A stretch of 22,614 nucleotides of DNA from Bacteroidales bacterium (GCA_028701945.1 JAQVPT010000017.1:1-22614); one strand, 5' to 3'; positions 1-7,713 are shown, counted from the stretch's first letter. A program made the numbers and translations. Notes: generated by a model not told the origin, from the letters alone.

Positions 1-2327
1 CAAATCCTCCTATTGCTTTAGATGATATCGAAATTAGTGTTATATCTTGTTCAGCCCCATCTGCATTAACCTCATCAGCAATAACAGCAACTTCTGCAAA
101 CATTTCATGGACAGCAGCAACACCTGCTCCTGCAAACGGATATGAATATGAAGTTCGTACAACTGGAGCAGCAGGAAGTGGTGGAACAGGATTAACTACA
201 ACAGGAACAACAGCTGCAGGAATCTTAACTGCTAATGTTAGTCCACTATTAGCTAGTACTACTTATTATGTGTATGTTCGATCGGTCTGTAGTGGTGTTG
301 ATAATAGCGCTTGGAGTACTGTACATTCATTTCCAACTCAGACAGTTGCTCCAGTTCCATATTTAGAGCCATTCACTACAACCACAACACCAAACACATG
401 GAATATTACTGGATGGACTATTGGTTCAACACGTGGTGTTACAGGAAACCCTGGAAATAATATTTATAAAAATATTTATTATAGTGGCTCTTCGGGGGCA
501 ACATTTACAACAATAAATATAGGTACTATTCCTACAGGAGCAAAACTTACTTTTGATTATAAGCTTGCTAATTACAACTCGCCTTATGCTGCTCCTGCAG
601 CAAGTTCAGGAAACTTTAGTGTTTCTCTATCAACTGATTATGGTGCAAACTGGACAGTTTTGGAAACTATTACTAACAATGGAACTTCTGGATGGCAGAT
701 AAAAGAATATGATTTGGCTTCTTATGTCGGTGAGATTATTAAAATTAGTTTTATTGGAAACTGGACATCTGGTGACTATGACTTAGCTTTTGATAATATT
801 AAAGTTGATTTACCTCCTCATTGGACAGGTGCTATAAGCTCTAACTGGACTACTTCAGGAAACTGGAGCTATGGAATAGTACCAACTGGAGCAATAAATG
901 CGTTGATCCCTGGAACATACACTAACGCACCTGTTATTAACGCAGATAAGATAACCCCAGCAGTTTGTAATAATCTTACTATTGCAGGTGGAGCTATTTT
1001 AACCATTGCTGCTAATAAAGCATTAACAGTAAACGGAAATCTTATTAATAATGGAATAATGAATATCCAGTCAACTACTGTTGGTGATGGTTCTTTATTA
1101 ACAATCGGAGCTTTATCAGGCACAGGAACATACAATGTTGACAGATATTTACAAGAAAGCATGTGGCATCTCGTAAGTTCTCCAATTACAAGTTCAGTAA
1201 CTGGCGTATATGAAGATATTTGGCTAAGAGCGTATGACGAAGCTACAAATAGCTTTGGAGCTTACATTGTACCAACTAACATTCCTATGCCTGTCGGTCA
1301 AGGATACTCGGTATGGACAAATACTCCAAACGAAATTCGTACTTACACTGGTGATCTCAACACTGGTGCAATTGGGCCACTTTCTTTACAACTTACTGGA
1401 ACTGCTGGTGATAATACAGGATGGAACTTAATAGGAAATCCTTATCCATCTGCAATTGACTGGAATGCAGCTTCTGGTTGGAATAAAACAAATATTGGTG
1501 GTGTTATTTATTTGTGGGATAACGATCAGTATGTTACTTGGAATGGAACTGTTGGGACACTTAGCGGAAGTCGTTACATTGCACCAGAACAAGGATTCTT
1601 TGTTCAGGCTACTTCAAGTGTAGCAAGCATAAGTTTAAACAACAACGTGAGACTTCATAACAGCATACAATTCCGTGATGCAGAGGTAATTTTAGATTTA
1701 ATCAGAGTTAAAGTTGAAGGAAATCAATCATCCGACGAAGCAGTTCTTTATTATGTAGAAAATGCAGATGATACTTATGATTTTAATTCAGATGCTGCAA
1801 AACTTTATGGTAGTTCTTCTGCTCCTCAGATTTACACTAAAAAACAAGACAATATGCTAGCTATCAATGCAATGAGCAATTTAGATTATCTTGATGGCAA
1901 ATTAGTGTATCTCGAAGTTGGTGCGAACACTGAATATATGATTAACTACTCTCACTCACTTGTTGATTACAGCAATATTCTACTGAAGGATTTATCAACA
2001 AATGCAATTATAAGTCCTAATTACAACTATGTTTTCACTGCACAAACAGATGACGACCCAGCGAGATTCAAATTTTTCCTTGAACCTACAGACATTACTG
2101 AAGATGCATTAGAAAATACCAACGTATGGGCTTTTAACAATATTTTATACATCAACACACCAGAAGACCAAGTAATTGATAACGTATCTCTTTACACCGT
2201 TCAGGGTCAATTGGTAATGCAATTTAAAGACAAGGTTAAAGACCTTACAGGTCTTGCTCCTGCAATGTATGTTGTTAAAGTAAATGCTGGAACTGATACT
2301 GTGATTGAAAAAATTATTGTAAAATAA
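1..2327 (+). CDS. Secreted multidomain protein with T9SS type A C-terminal sorting domain (5' partial)
   Basis: The reading frame is open from base 3 with no stop, so the gene enters from the left; an internal ATG at 270 is not the start. Visible order: the tail of a jelly-roll/MAM-like module (ALDDIEIS near bases 15-38), a fibronectin type III domain (about 54-345), a second jelly-roll module ending AFDNIKV (about 346-815), a repetitive W-rich and LTVNGNLINNG segment (about 817-1110), a long beta-rich region, and a C-terminal domain (about 2100-2327) with LYTVQGQLV and MYVVKVNAG, ending in basic KIIVK. That end is typical of T9SS type A cargo, which is exported across the outer membrane and processed by the PorU sortase. 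No catalytic residues are recognisable, so adhesion or a surface-structure role is inferred. It is followed by a strong terminator. Confidence 0.85.
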   Translation, partial: NPPIALDDIEISVISCSAPSALTSSAITATSANISWTAATPAPANGYEYEVRTTGAAGSGGTGLTTTGTTAAGILTANVSPLLASTTYYVYVRSVCSGVDNSAWSTVHSFPTQTVAPVPYLEPFTTTTTPNTWNITGWTIGSTRGVTGNPGNNIYKNIYYSGSSGATFTTINIGTIPTGAKLTFDYKLANYNSPYAAPAASSGNFSVSLSTDYGANWTVLETITNNGTSGWQIKEYDLASYVGEIIKISFIGNWTSGDYDLAFDNIKVDLPPHWTGAISSNWTTSGNWSYGIVPTGAINALIPGTYTNAPVINADKITPAVCNNLTIAGGAILTIAANKALTVNGNLINNGIMNIQSTTVGDGSLLTIGALSGTGTYNVDRYLQESMWHLVSSPITSSVTGVYEDIWLRAYDEATNSFGAYIVPTNIPMPVGQGYSVWTNTPNEIRTYTGDLNTGAIGPLSLQLTGTAGDNTGWNLIGNPYPSAIDWNAASGWNKTNIGGVIYLWDNDQYVTWNGTVGTLSGSRYIAPEQGFFVQATSSVASISLNNNVRLHNSIQFRDAEVILDLIRVKVEGNQSSDEAVLYYVENADDTYDFNSDAAKLYGSSSAPQIYTKKQDNMLAINAMSNLDYLDGKLVYLEVGANTEYMINYSHSLVDYSNILLKDLSTNAIISPNYNYVFTAQTDDDPARFKFFLEPTDITEDALENTNVWAFNNILYINTPEDQVIDNVSLYTVQGQLVMQFKDKVKDLTGLAPAMYVVKVNAGTDTVIEKIIVK

Positions 2328-2335
2328 TATAGTAT

Positions 2336-2370
2336 TACGAGTGCAATGCAATACATTGCACTCGTATTTT
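2336..2370 (+). terminator. Rho-independent terminator after the T9SS cargo gene
   Basis: A perfect 13-bp inverted repeat, TACGAGTGCAATG (2336-2348) and its complement (2354-2366), closes a five-base loop and is followed by TTTT. It starts 8 bases after the stop codon and separates the cargo gene from the small PID-CTERM gene. Confidence 0.88.
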
Positions 2371-2393
2371 AAAAATAAAGATAAAATATAGAT

Positions 2394-2639
2394 ATGAAAA
2401 AACTTACAACATTATTAGCGGCTCTTCTTTTCTTCGGAGTTTTAAATCTTTATGCTCCTCCTGGCGATCCGGGTGATGGCCCTGGTGGTGGAGACCCTCC
2501 AGTTGGAGACCCTCCTGTTGGAGTACCTATTGATGGCGGTGCAGTAGCATTACTCATTGCTGGAGCTGCGTATGGAGCAAAAAAATTAAAACATAAAATC
2601 TCTAAAGACAAGGAAGAAATAGATACACTGTCAGAATAA
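2394..2639 (+). CDS. Small exported protein with PID-CTERM-like exosortase sorting signal
   Basis: 81 residues. Residues 1-21 are a Sec signal peptide (KK, hydrophobic core, cleavage expected after LYA). Residues 22-44 are almost entirely Pro, Gly and Asp, with a GDPPV repeat. Then comes PIDGG (about 46-50), a short hydrophobic helix ending GAAYGA, and a basic KKLKHK stretch. The motif-helix-basic order is the tripartite exosortase/archaeosortase C-terminal signal, and the PIDGG..YGAKK pattern matches what I know as the PID-CTERM class of Bacteroidota. Unusually, about 15 charged residues (SKDKEEIDTLSE) follow the basic cluster. Little protein would remain after cleavage, so the product may be a short anchored peptide or a modified carrier. 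Its function is unknown. Its neighbour downstream is the exosortase, the obvious processing enzyme. Confidence 0.8.
   Translation: MKKLTTLLAALLFFGVLNLYAPPGDPGDGPGGGDPPVGDPPVGVPIDGGAVALLIAGAAYGAKKLKHKISKDKEEIDTLSE
2490..2531 (+). repeat. 15-bp coding tandem repeat in the PID-CTERM gene
   Basis: Two 15-base units (2490-2504 and 2505-2519) differ at one base and encode GDPPV twice. A third, degenerate unit from 2520 encodes GVPID, so the repeat runs directly into the sorting motif. Confidence 0.75.
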
Positions 2640-2664
2640 ATTAAATATACACGTGGTCATATAA

Positions 2665-2699
2665 TTGACAAGTTTTTTTAATAGTTTCTATTATCTTTG
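2665..2699 (+). promoter_or_regulatory. Promoter of the exosortase gene
   Basis: TTGACA at 2665-2670 and TATCTTTG at 2692-2699 are 21 bases apart, matching the Bacteroidota -33/-7 pattern (TTTG...TAnnTTTG). Transcription would begin near 2705, downstream of an in-frame TTG at 2665, which is why the ATG at 2719 is taken as the start. The exosortase pair can therefore be expressed independently of the small substrate gene. Confidence 0.7.
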
Positions 2700-2718
2700 T
2701 TTAAGCATACCATTCTTC

Positions 2719-3351
2719 ATGGAGAAAACTTCCAAAATAGTTTACAAAGCAAAAACCTTTGTAAAGAATAACAAACAAATGATATTGTTTGTAGCAAGAG
2801 TTGCCGTAATATATATTGCATGGAAAGCCCTTTCATGGTTTTTAGGAGAAGAGAGTACCCCCATAGACGACCGCATTTGGCCATGGTTATCATCAGGTTG
2901 GGAAGCGTTTAATGATAGTATAAGAATTGTAATTCTTAACGCTACAAAACTTTGGTTTGACATATTTGGTCTAAGTTCCGAAATTCAAATCAATTACAGA
3001 TTATGGGTTCATGGTTATGCTATTGTTGGTGTCGGCAATTACTGTCTTGCGATTCAACTTTGGCTGTTTTTTGCAGCACTTATTTGTTCATACACAGGAA
3101 AATGGATAAATAAACTTTGGTTCTCAGCACTAGGGATTCTTCTAATAAATTTAATTAATGTTTTCAGGCTTATTGCTGTGATTTATGCTGCACACTACTA
3201 TCCAAAATATATTCAGTTCAATCATGATTACGTTTTCAATGTAATTATCTACATCTTTACATTCTTAATGTGGATGTTGTGGATAAAGAAATTCAGTAGC
3301 AATAAAAATACTTCTAAAATATCTGAAGCGACAGAATATGAAAAAGAGTAA
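2719..3351 (+). CDS. Exosortase-family transpeptidase (XrtX-like)
   Basis: 210 residues from the ATG at 2719; a longer TTG reading from 2665 overlaps the promoter and was rejected. Exosortases are polytopic inner-membrane cysteine transpeptidases that cut C-terminal sorting signals and transfer the protein to an envelope acceptor. The family triad is visible: Cys109 in GNYCLAIQ, Arg150 in NVFRLIAV and His169 in FNHDYVFN, each at the edge of a hydrophobic segment. There is an N-terminal membrane segment (about 21-42), and three or four helices between 103 and 190. The adjacent upstream gene ends in a PID-CTERM-like signal, the expected substrate. The downstream gene overlaps by 14 bases and is probably translationally coupled. 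Exosortase family membership is confident; the exact subfamily (I favour the PID-CTERM partner, XrtX) is an inference from the neighbour. Confidence 0.85.
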   Translation: MEKTSKIVYKAKTFVKNNKQMILFVARVAVIYIAWKALSWFLGEESTPIDDRIWPWLSSGWEAFNDSIRIVILNATKLWFDIFGLSSEIQINYRLWVHGYAIVGVGNYCLAIQLWLFFAALICSYTGKWINKLWFSALGILLINLINVFRLIAVIYAAHYYPKYIQFNHDYVFNVIIYIFTFLMWMLWIKKFSSNKNTSKISEATEYEKE

Positions 3352-4150
3352 AATTTGGATAAGCATTAATTCCTTTTTTGCATTTGTTTCTGCATTTTTG
3401 GTCATGAAGGGAATAATTGCAGTTTCGCGATTCATAGTAATTAGGTCCTTTAGCGGTTCTACTCAAATGGAGAATTTCGAATTAGACTGCATTACTTGGA
3501 AATACAGCGAATTCTGGACTTCAACTTCAGTTGTAAGCATTTATACAATTGGGCTTTTAGTAAGTGCAGCTACAATTATATTATCGTACATGCTATACAG
3601 ACATTTTAGAACACGCAAAGGGTTCTTAAAACTTTGGTTTGCATGGCTTTTTGTTATCTCAATCAATCAATCAATAGGACTTTTCATAAGAGATATTCCG
3701 TTTAAAAGAGACCTATACCATGCTTTAAATTGGATGTTTATCCCTTATGAAGTTATGATCGCAATATCTATTTTAACTGTACCAGCACTTTATTTTATTA
3801 ATGTCGGCAATGATATTAAATTTTTAAGAATTGCCCCCACGTATGATGATCTTTTAAGCAATCACCGAAGAAGAAAGTTCTACACTATAGTCGCTCTAAT
3901 TCCGGCTATCGCTGGCTCAATATTTCTACTATTAATGCGTTTCCATAATATACAACTCTTCGAATTATCTGAATTGTTTTTACTAATAGGATGCATTTGT
4001 ATTTCTTACACTCAGTTTCTTAAAGACGAGCTCATCGTCGAATTTAAAATTGTGAAAAATGAAAACTCCAACAAATTAAATCTTTTTGTGCTAAGTCTTT
4101 TTATTATCTCAATTGCAATTTTCTATTATTTCTCCGTAAAATATTTCTAA
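3338..4150 (+). CDS. Exosortase-associated polytopic membrane protein of unknown function
   Basis: 270 residues; the start lies inside the last codons of the exosortase gene (14-base overlap, different frame), which implies coupled translation and a joint role. About seven hydrophobic segments are visible (roughly 8-30, 62-86, 97-113, 130-155, 178-200, 207-225, 246-267). A polar extracytoplasmic stretch lies around residues 36-60 (SGSTQMENFELDCITWKYSE), and a basic cytoplasmic loop (SNHRRRKFY) around 172-180. No catalytic motif is recognised. Exosortase loci in Bacteroidota commonly carry an unrelated membrane partner, and this is the best candidate here. It could help deliver or modify the lipid or glycan acceptor, but nothing in the sequence proves this. 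Confidence 0.7.
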   Translation: MKKSKIWISINSFFAFVSAFLVMKGIIAVSRFIVIRSFSGSTQMENFELDCITWKYSEFWTSTSVVSIYTIGLLVSAATIILSYMLYRHFRTRKGFLKLWFAWLFVISINQSIGLFIRDIPFKRDLYHALNWMFIPYEVMIAISILTVPALYFINVGNDIKFLRIAPTYDDLLSNHRRRKFYTIVALIPAIAGSIFLLLMRFHNIQLFELSELFLLIGCICISYTQFLKDELIVEFKIVKNENSNKLNLFVLSLFIISIAIFYYFSVKYF

Positions 4151-4267
4151 AAAGTCGAAATAAACTTATGAAACCACAAACAATGAACTCATAAACAGAA
4201 TAACGCCCTCACCAAAACAAATTAAAACATTTGGACATCTCGATTAAAAATTATACAAAAATTATAA

Positions 4268-4330
4268 TAACTTTGCTCGCAATAAAAGGATAGTAAGTGT
4301 TCGCAAGAACCGAGTTTACTAGCTCATTGC
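4268..4330 (+). promoter_or_regulatory. Promoter -7 element and structured leader of the mazG operon
   Basis: TAACTTTG at 4268-4275 is a good -7 element; no convincing -33 is visible. The presumed transcript start (about 4281) is followed by nested inverted repeats: GCAAT/ATTGC (4279-4283 with 4326-4330), AGTAA/TTACT (4292-4296 with 4316-4320) and GTTC/GAAC (4299-4302 with 4307-4310) closed by a GCAA tetraloop. About 80 further AT-rich bases precede the mazG start. The remainder of the 4151-4408 gap shows no gene and no terminator for the exosortase module. Confidence 0.5.
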
Positions 4331-4408
4331 AGTTAGAACTCAATATTTTTAAGTTTTTGAACACCAATATTTTTACAATTTATAGATTTAAAGTGAAATA
4401 GTATAAAA

Positions 4409-5179
4409 ATGGACAAAAGACTACAAGAATTTAAACGTTTGTTAGATATCATGGACGAGTTACGCAAAAAATGCCCATGGGACAAAATACAAACAAATCA
4501 AAGCCTGCGAACTTTAACAATAGAAGAAGTCTATGAACTTTCCGAAGCAGTTGCTAAAGAAAACAATGAGGAAATCAAAAAAGAACTTGGAGATATACTC
4601 CTCCATATAGTTTTTTACGCTAAGATTGGTGAAGAAAATTCAAGTTTTGATATTGGAGACGTCATTAGTGGAATAAATGAAAAATTGATATTCAGACATC
4701 CACATATTTTCAGCGATGTAAAAGTACAAACAGCAGAAGACGTAGAAGAAAACTGGGAGCGATTAAAACTTAAAGAGGGCAAAAAGAAAACAGTTTTAGG
4801 CGGAGTTCCTGATGGATTACCAGCATTAATTAAAGCACATCGAATTCAAGATAAAGCAAGAGGTGTAGGATTTGACTGGGACGAAAAAGAACAAGTTTGG
4901 GATAAAGTATTAGAGGAATATAATGAACTTATGCAAGAAGTAAAAAATGGCACGCAAGAAGATATCGAAAGCGAATTTGGAGATTTCCTTTTTTCAATGA
5001 TTAATGCTGCACGATTACATGGTATAAATCCCGAAAATGCTCTTGAAAAGACAAACAAAAAATTTATTAAAAGATTTAATTTTCTCGAACAACAAACAAT
5101 ATCTAAAGGCAAAGACCTTAAGGATATGCCACTCAAAGAAATGGACGCTATTTGGGACGAGGCAAAAAAATGGGATTAA
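4409..5179 (+). CDS. mazG: Nucleoside triphosphate pyrophosphohydrolase MazG
   Basis: 256 residues, the usual length of full bacterial MazG. The enzyme hydrolyses (d)NTPs, including non-canonical ones, to NMP and pyrophosphate, in the cytosol. Two tandem MazG helical domains are visible. The N-terminal one has CPWDKIQTNQSLRTLTIEE and the Mg-binding pattern EEVYE (39-43) followed by ELGD (59-62). The C-terminal one has LEEYNEL followed by ESEFGD, and then the conserved NPENALEKTNKKF tail. The ATG at 4409 gives the standard MazG start a few residues before FKRLLDIM. It is first in an operon with a glycosyltransferase, a sigma factor and rsmG. Confidence 0.96.
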   Translation: MDKRLQEFKRLLDIMDELRKKCPWDKIQTNQSLRTLTIEEVYELSEAVAKENNEEIKKELGDILLHIVFYAKIGEENSSFDIGDVISGINEKLIFRHPHIFSDVKVQTAEDVEENWERLKLKEGKKKTVLGGVPDGLPALIKAHRIQDKARGVGFDWDEKEQVWDKVLEEYNELMQEVKNGTQEDIESEFGDFLFSMINAARLHGINPENALEKTNKKFIKRFNFLEQQTISKGKDLKDMPLKEMDAIWDEAKKWD

Positions 5180-5220
5180 TTTCATTCTCACACAAAACTT
5201 AAAAAAGAGCTTAACTAATT

Positions 5221-6360
5221 GTGATAAATTTTGGAAAATATGTTTTATCATCCGCAGAGATATTTTTATACACTTGTGTGTTCTTTGCAGTAGTTAGTTT
5301 TATAACACAAATAATCTTTTATACATTAATTAATCTAAAACTCACAAAGAAACAAACTCAACCAAATAATTGGACTAACGACGCAACCCCTTTTGTTTCA
5401 GTTATTATTGCAGCTAAAAACGAAGCCAAAAACTTAAGCAATTTCTTACCAAAAATTATAGAACAAGATTATCCCAGTTTTGAAATTATAATAATTAATG
5501 ACGGCTCTACTGACAATACCGTAGAGATTTGCAATAAACTGAATAAAAAACATAGTAATCTTAAAATATTAAATCTCAAAAAGTCATGTGGTAAAAAAAA
5601 CGCTCTGACACAAGGGATAAATACATCGCAAGGAGAATACTTATTATTTACCGATGCGGATTGCTTTCCTGCAAGCCCAAATTGGATAAAGGAAATGGTT
5701 AAACACTTCTCCACTGAAAAAGATATTATTTTAGGATATGGAGCATACATAGACAAACGAAATTTCTTATCCAATTTCATTAAATATGACACTTTTTTAA
5801 TTGCGACACAATATTTTTATGCAGCAAAACGTGGAAAAGCATATATGGGTGTAGGTAGAAATATAGCCTATAAAAAATCTATTTGGGAAAATGTTAATGG
5901 ATTTGAACAACACATAAATATAGCATCTGGAGATGACGACCTTTTTGTTGCTTCGGTTGCGAATAAAAACAATGTCGCTGTCTGTATAAATAAAGACGCT
6001 TTTACATATTCTATCCCCTCGAACACTTTAAAAAAATTTTTACACCAAAAGGCAAGACATATCTCAACATCAACAAAATATTCGATTTTTGCAAAAGTAT
6101 TTTCAAGCATCGAAATAATTAGCCGCTCAATATTTTATATTTCAACTATATGCTTAATATTCAGCAGATTATACCCATTGGCCATGATGCTTTTATCACT
6201 AAGATTAGTAAGCCTGTATTTCGTTGAAAAAAAGCTATGTAAAATATTTAATAGTCAGATCTCTTTTTATTATTTTGTTTTATTTGATATCTTTGCACCG
6301 ATTTTTTACTTAATAGTATTATTATCTAACAAATTTAGATATAACGAAAAGAAATGGTAG
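5221..6360 (+). CDS. Membrane-bound family 2 glycosyltransferase
   Basis: 379 residues, GTG start at 5221, 41 bases after mazG. It has an N-terminal membrane helix (about 10-38), then a GT-A catalytic domain: VSVIIAAKNEAKN (59-71), NDGSTD (93-98), the metal/nucleotide-binding TDADC (DAD 145-147), GDDD (237-240) as the likely acceptor/base region, and QKARH (276-280) in the position of the Q-x-x-R-W motif of processive enzymes. Three hydrophobic segments follow (about 296-376). This layout fits a glycosyltransferase using a nucleotide sugar at the inner face of the cytoplasmic membrane for glycolipid or polysaccharide synthesis; the sugar and acceptor cannot be told. The stop overlaps the start of the sigma gene by 7 bases (ATGGTAG), suggesting coupled translation. 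Confidence 0.88.
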   Translation: MINFGKYVLSSAEIFLYTCVFFAVVSFITQIIFYTLINLKLTKKQTQPNNWTNDATPFVSVIIAAKNEAKNLSNFLPKIIEQDYPSFEIIIINDGSTDNTVEICNKLNKKHSNLKILNLKKSCGKKNALTQGINTSQGEYLLFTDADCFPASPNWIKEMVKHFSTEKDIILGYGAYIDKRNFLSNFIKYDTFLIATQYFYAAKRGKAYMGVGRNIAYKKSIWENVNGFEQHINIASGDDDLFVASVANKNNVAVCINKDAFTYSIPSNTLKKFLHQKARHISTSTKYSIFAKVFSSIEIISRSIFYISTICLIFSRLYPLAMMLLSLRLVSLYFVEKKLCKIFNSQISFYYFVLFDIFAPIFYLIVLLSNKFRYNEKKW

Positions 6361-6953
6361 AACGTAGTAATTTTTCAGCAAAAGCACAAAAGGATCTTGA
6401 AATCATTGAACTGGCAATTCAAGGAGAAGAAAGAGCTTATGCGGAATTACTAGCTCGATATCAAGACTCTATTTATTTTTTATTACTAAAAAAAATAGGT
6501 AATGAAAACGATGCCGAAGACCTCACAATGGAAACCTTCGGAAAAGCTTTTAACAATCTTTCGCAATATACACCCGTATATGCATTTAGCACTTGGGTTT
6601 TTAGAATAGCCATTAATAATTGTATTGATTTTGTACGTAAAAGAAGAATCAGACCTCAATCTTATGACTCTGGTGTTGATTTTCACGATCCAGACAACTC
6701 AAATTTTGAATGTAGAAGCCTAAACCCCGAAGAACTTGTAATTAAAGAGCAAAAAGCTATCGAATTGCGTAAAATGATTAGAACATTAAAACCACGATAT
6801 GCCCAACTCATAGATTTACGCTACTACCAAGAACTTAGCTATGAGGAAATTGCCACCGAAATGCAATTGCCATTAGGCACAGTTAAAGCACAGTTATTTA
6901 GAGCACGCGAACTTCTTGCACCGTTAGTCAATGCTAAAAACGATAAAATCTAA
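6354..6953 (+). CDS. ECF-type RNA polymerase sigma-70 factor
   Basis: 199 residues. Region 2 spans about 22-100 (RYQDSIYFLLLKKIGNENDAEDL, then TFGKAFNNL and FSTWVFRIAINNCIDFVRKRR), covering core binding and -10 recognition. A roughly 40-residue acidic linker (about 101-141) is followed by region 4 (about 142-192) with ELSYEEIATEMQLPLGTVKA, a clear helix-turn-helix for -35 recognition. No region 1 or 3, hence ECF/group 4. No anti-sigma gene is adjacent: upstream is a glycosyltransferase (7-base overlap) and downstream is rsmG (TAATG, one-base overlap). Its control must therefore be elsewhere, or it acts constitutively in the growth-linked operon. Confidence 0.93.
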   Translation: MVERSNFSAKAQKDLEIIELAIQGEERAYAELLARYQDSIYFLLLKKIGNENDAEDLTMETFGKAFNNLSQYTPVYAFSTWVFRIAINNCIDFVRKRRIRPQSYDSGVDFHDPDNSNFECRSLNPEELVIKEQKAIELRKMIRTLKPRYAQLIDLRYYQELSYEEIATEMQLPLGTVKAQLFRARELLAPLVNAKNDKI

Positions 6954-7591
6954 TGTACTCGTCACTCGAAACCTACTTCCCAGATATCACAAAAAAACAA
7001 TTAGCTCAATTTGACAAATTAGTTTATCTATTTAAAGAATGGAATACAAAAATTAATTTAATAAGCCGAAAAGACACTGACCACCTTTACGAAAAACATA
7101 TACTACACTCATTATCTATTGCAAAACACTTTAATTTCGGAATTGGCACCAACATTATTGACATCGGAACAGGTGGGGGGTTCCCCGGAATACCGCTGGC
7201 AATAATGTTTCCAGATGCAAATTTTGATTTAGTTGACAGCATCGGCAAAAAAATTGTTGCTGTAAAAAATATATCTCAAGAACTAGGATTAACAAATGTA
7301 AGAGCAATCAAAGCAAGAGCCGAAACCTTACCTGCAAAATATGATTTTGTTATAAGCCGTGCCGTTACTGCTTTTCCAGCTTTTGTCAATATTAGCTCGA
7401 AGTTATTTAGAAAAAACCAAAACAATACTAATTCTGGAATAATTTATTTAAAAGGTGGCGACTTTCACGATGAAATTGCAAATTTCGCTAAAATCAAAGT
7501 ATATAATATCAGCGAAATCTTTAAAACTGAGTTTTTTGAAACAAAAAAAATAATATTTCTACCTATAAATTTTAATGGAAACACTTACTGA
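6953..7591 (+). CDS. rsmG: 16S rRNA (guanine527-N7)-methyltransferase RsmG
   Basis: 212 residues. RsmG (GidB) methylates N7 of G527 in the 530 loop of 16S rRNA using S-adenosylmethionine; loss gives low-level streptomycin resistance in other bacteria. Visible: the N-terminal helical part with WNTKINLISRKD (30-41) and HILHSLSIAK (49-58), the SAM-binding motif IDIGTGGGFPGIPLAI (69-84), LVDSIGKK (93-100), and FVISRAVTAF (132-141), all family hallmarks. The ATG shares its A with the sigma-factor stop (TAATG), so it is the last gene of the mazG operon. The C-terminus is slightly short but complete. Confidence 0.96.
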   Translation: MYSSLETYFPDITKKQLAQFDKLVYLFKEWNTKINLISRKDTDHLYEKHILHSLSIAKHFNFGIGTNIIDIGTGGGFPGIPLAIMFPDANFDLVDSIGKKIVAVKNISQELGLTNVRAIKARAETLPAKYDFVISRAVTAFPAFVNISSKLFRKNQNNTNSGIIYLKGGDFHDEIANFAKIKVYNISEIFKTEFFETKKIIFLPINFNGNTY

Positions 7592-7713
7592 GCAAGTCCC
7601 TCCTACCCCAACATGTTCTCCACTTAATCGTAAAACAACACTATAATAGAACGAACAAAACTAGTGACTAAAAAAATTTATCGAATACTATTAATAAAAA
7701 ATCGAAATATTTT

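Noticed and set aside
869..1162. Open frames on the strand opposite the T9SS type A gene (also at 2145-2351)
   Set aside because: They mirror the repetitive coding sequence, resemble no protein family, and the second one runs across the terminator.
2665..2718. In-frame TTG start extending the exosortase by 18 residues
   Set aside because: The TTG is the -33 element itself and the extension covers the -7 element, so it would not be transcribed from that promoter; the extra residues are not needed by the family.
4846..5297. Several open frames overlapping the mazG end and the glycosyltransferase start
   Set aside because: Both real genes are recognised by conserved motifs; the overlapping frames have biased, family-less composition.
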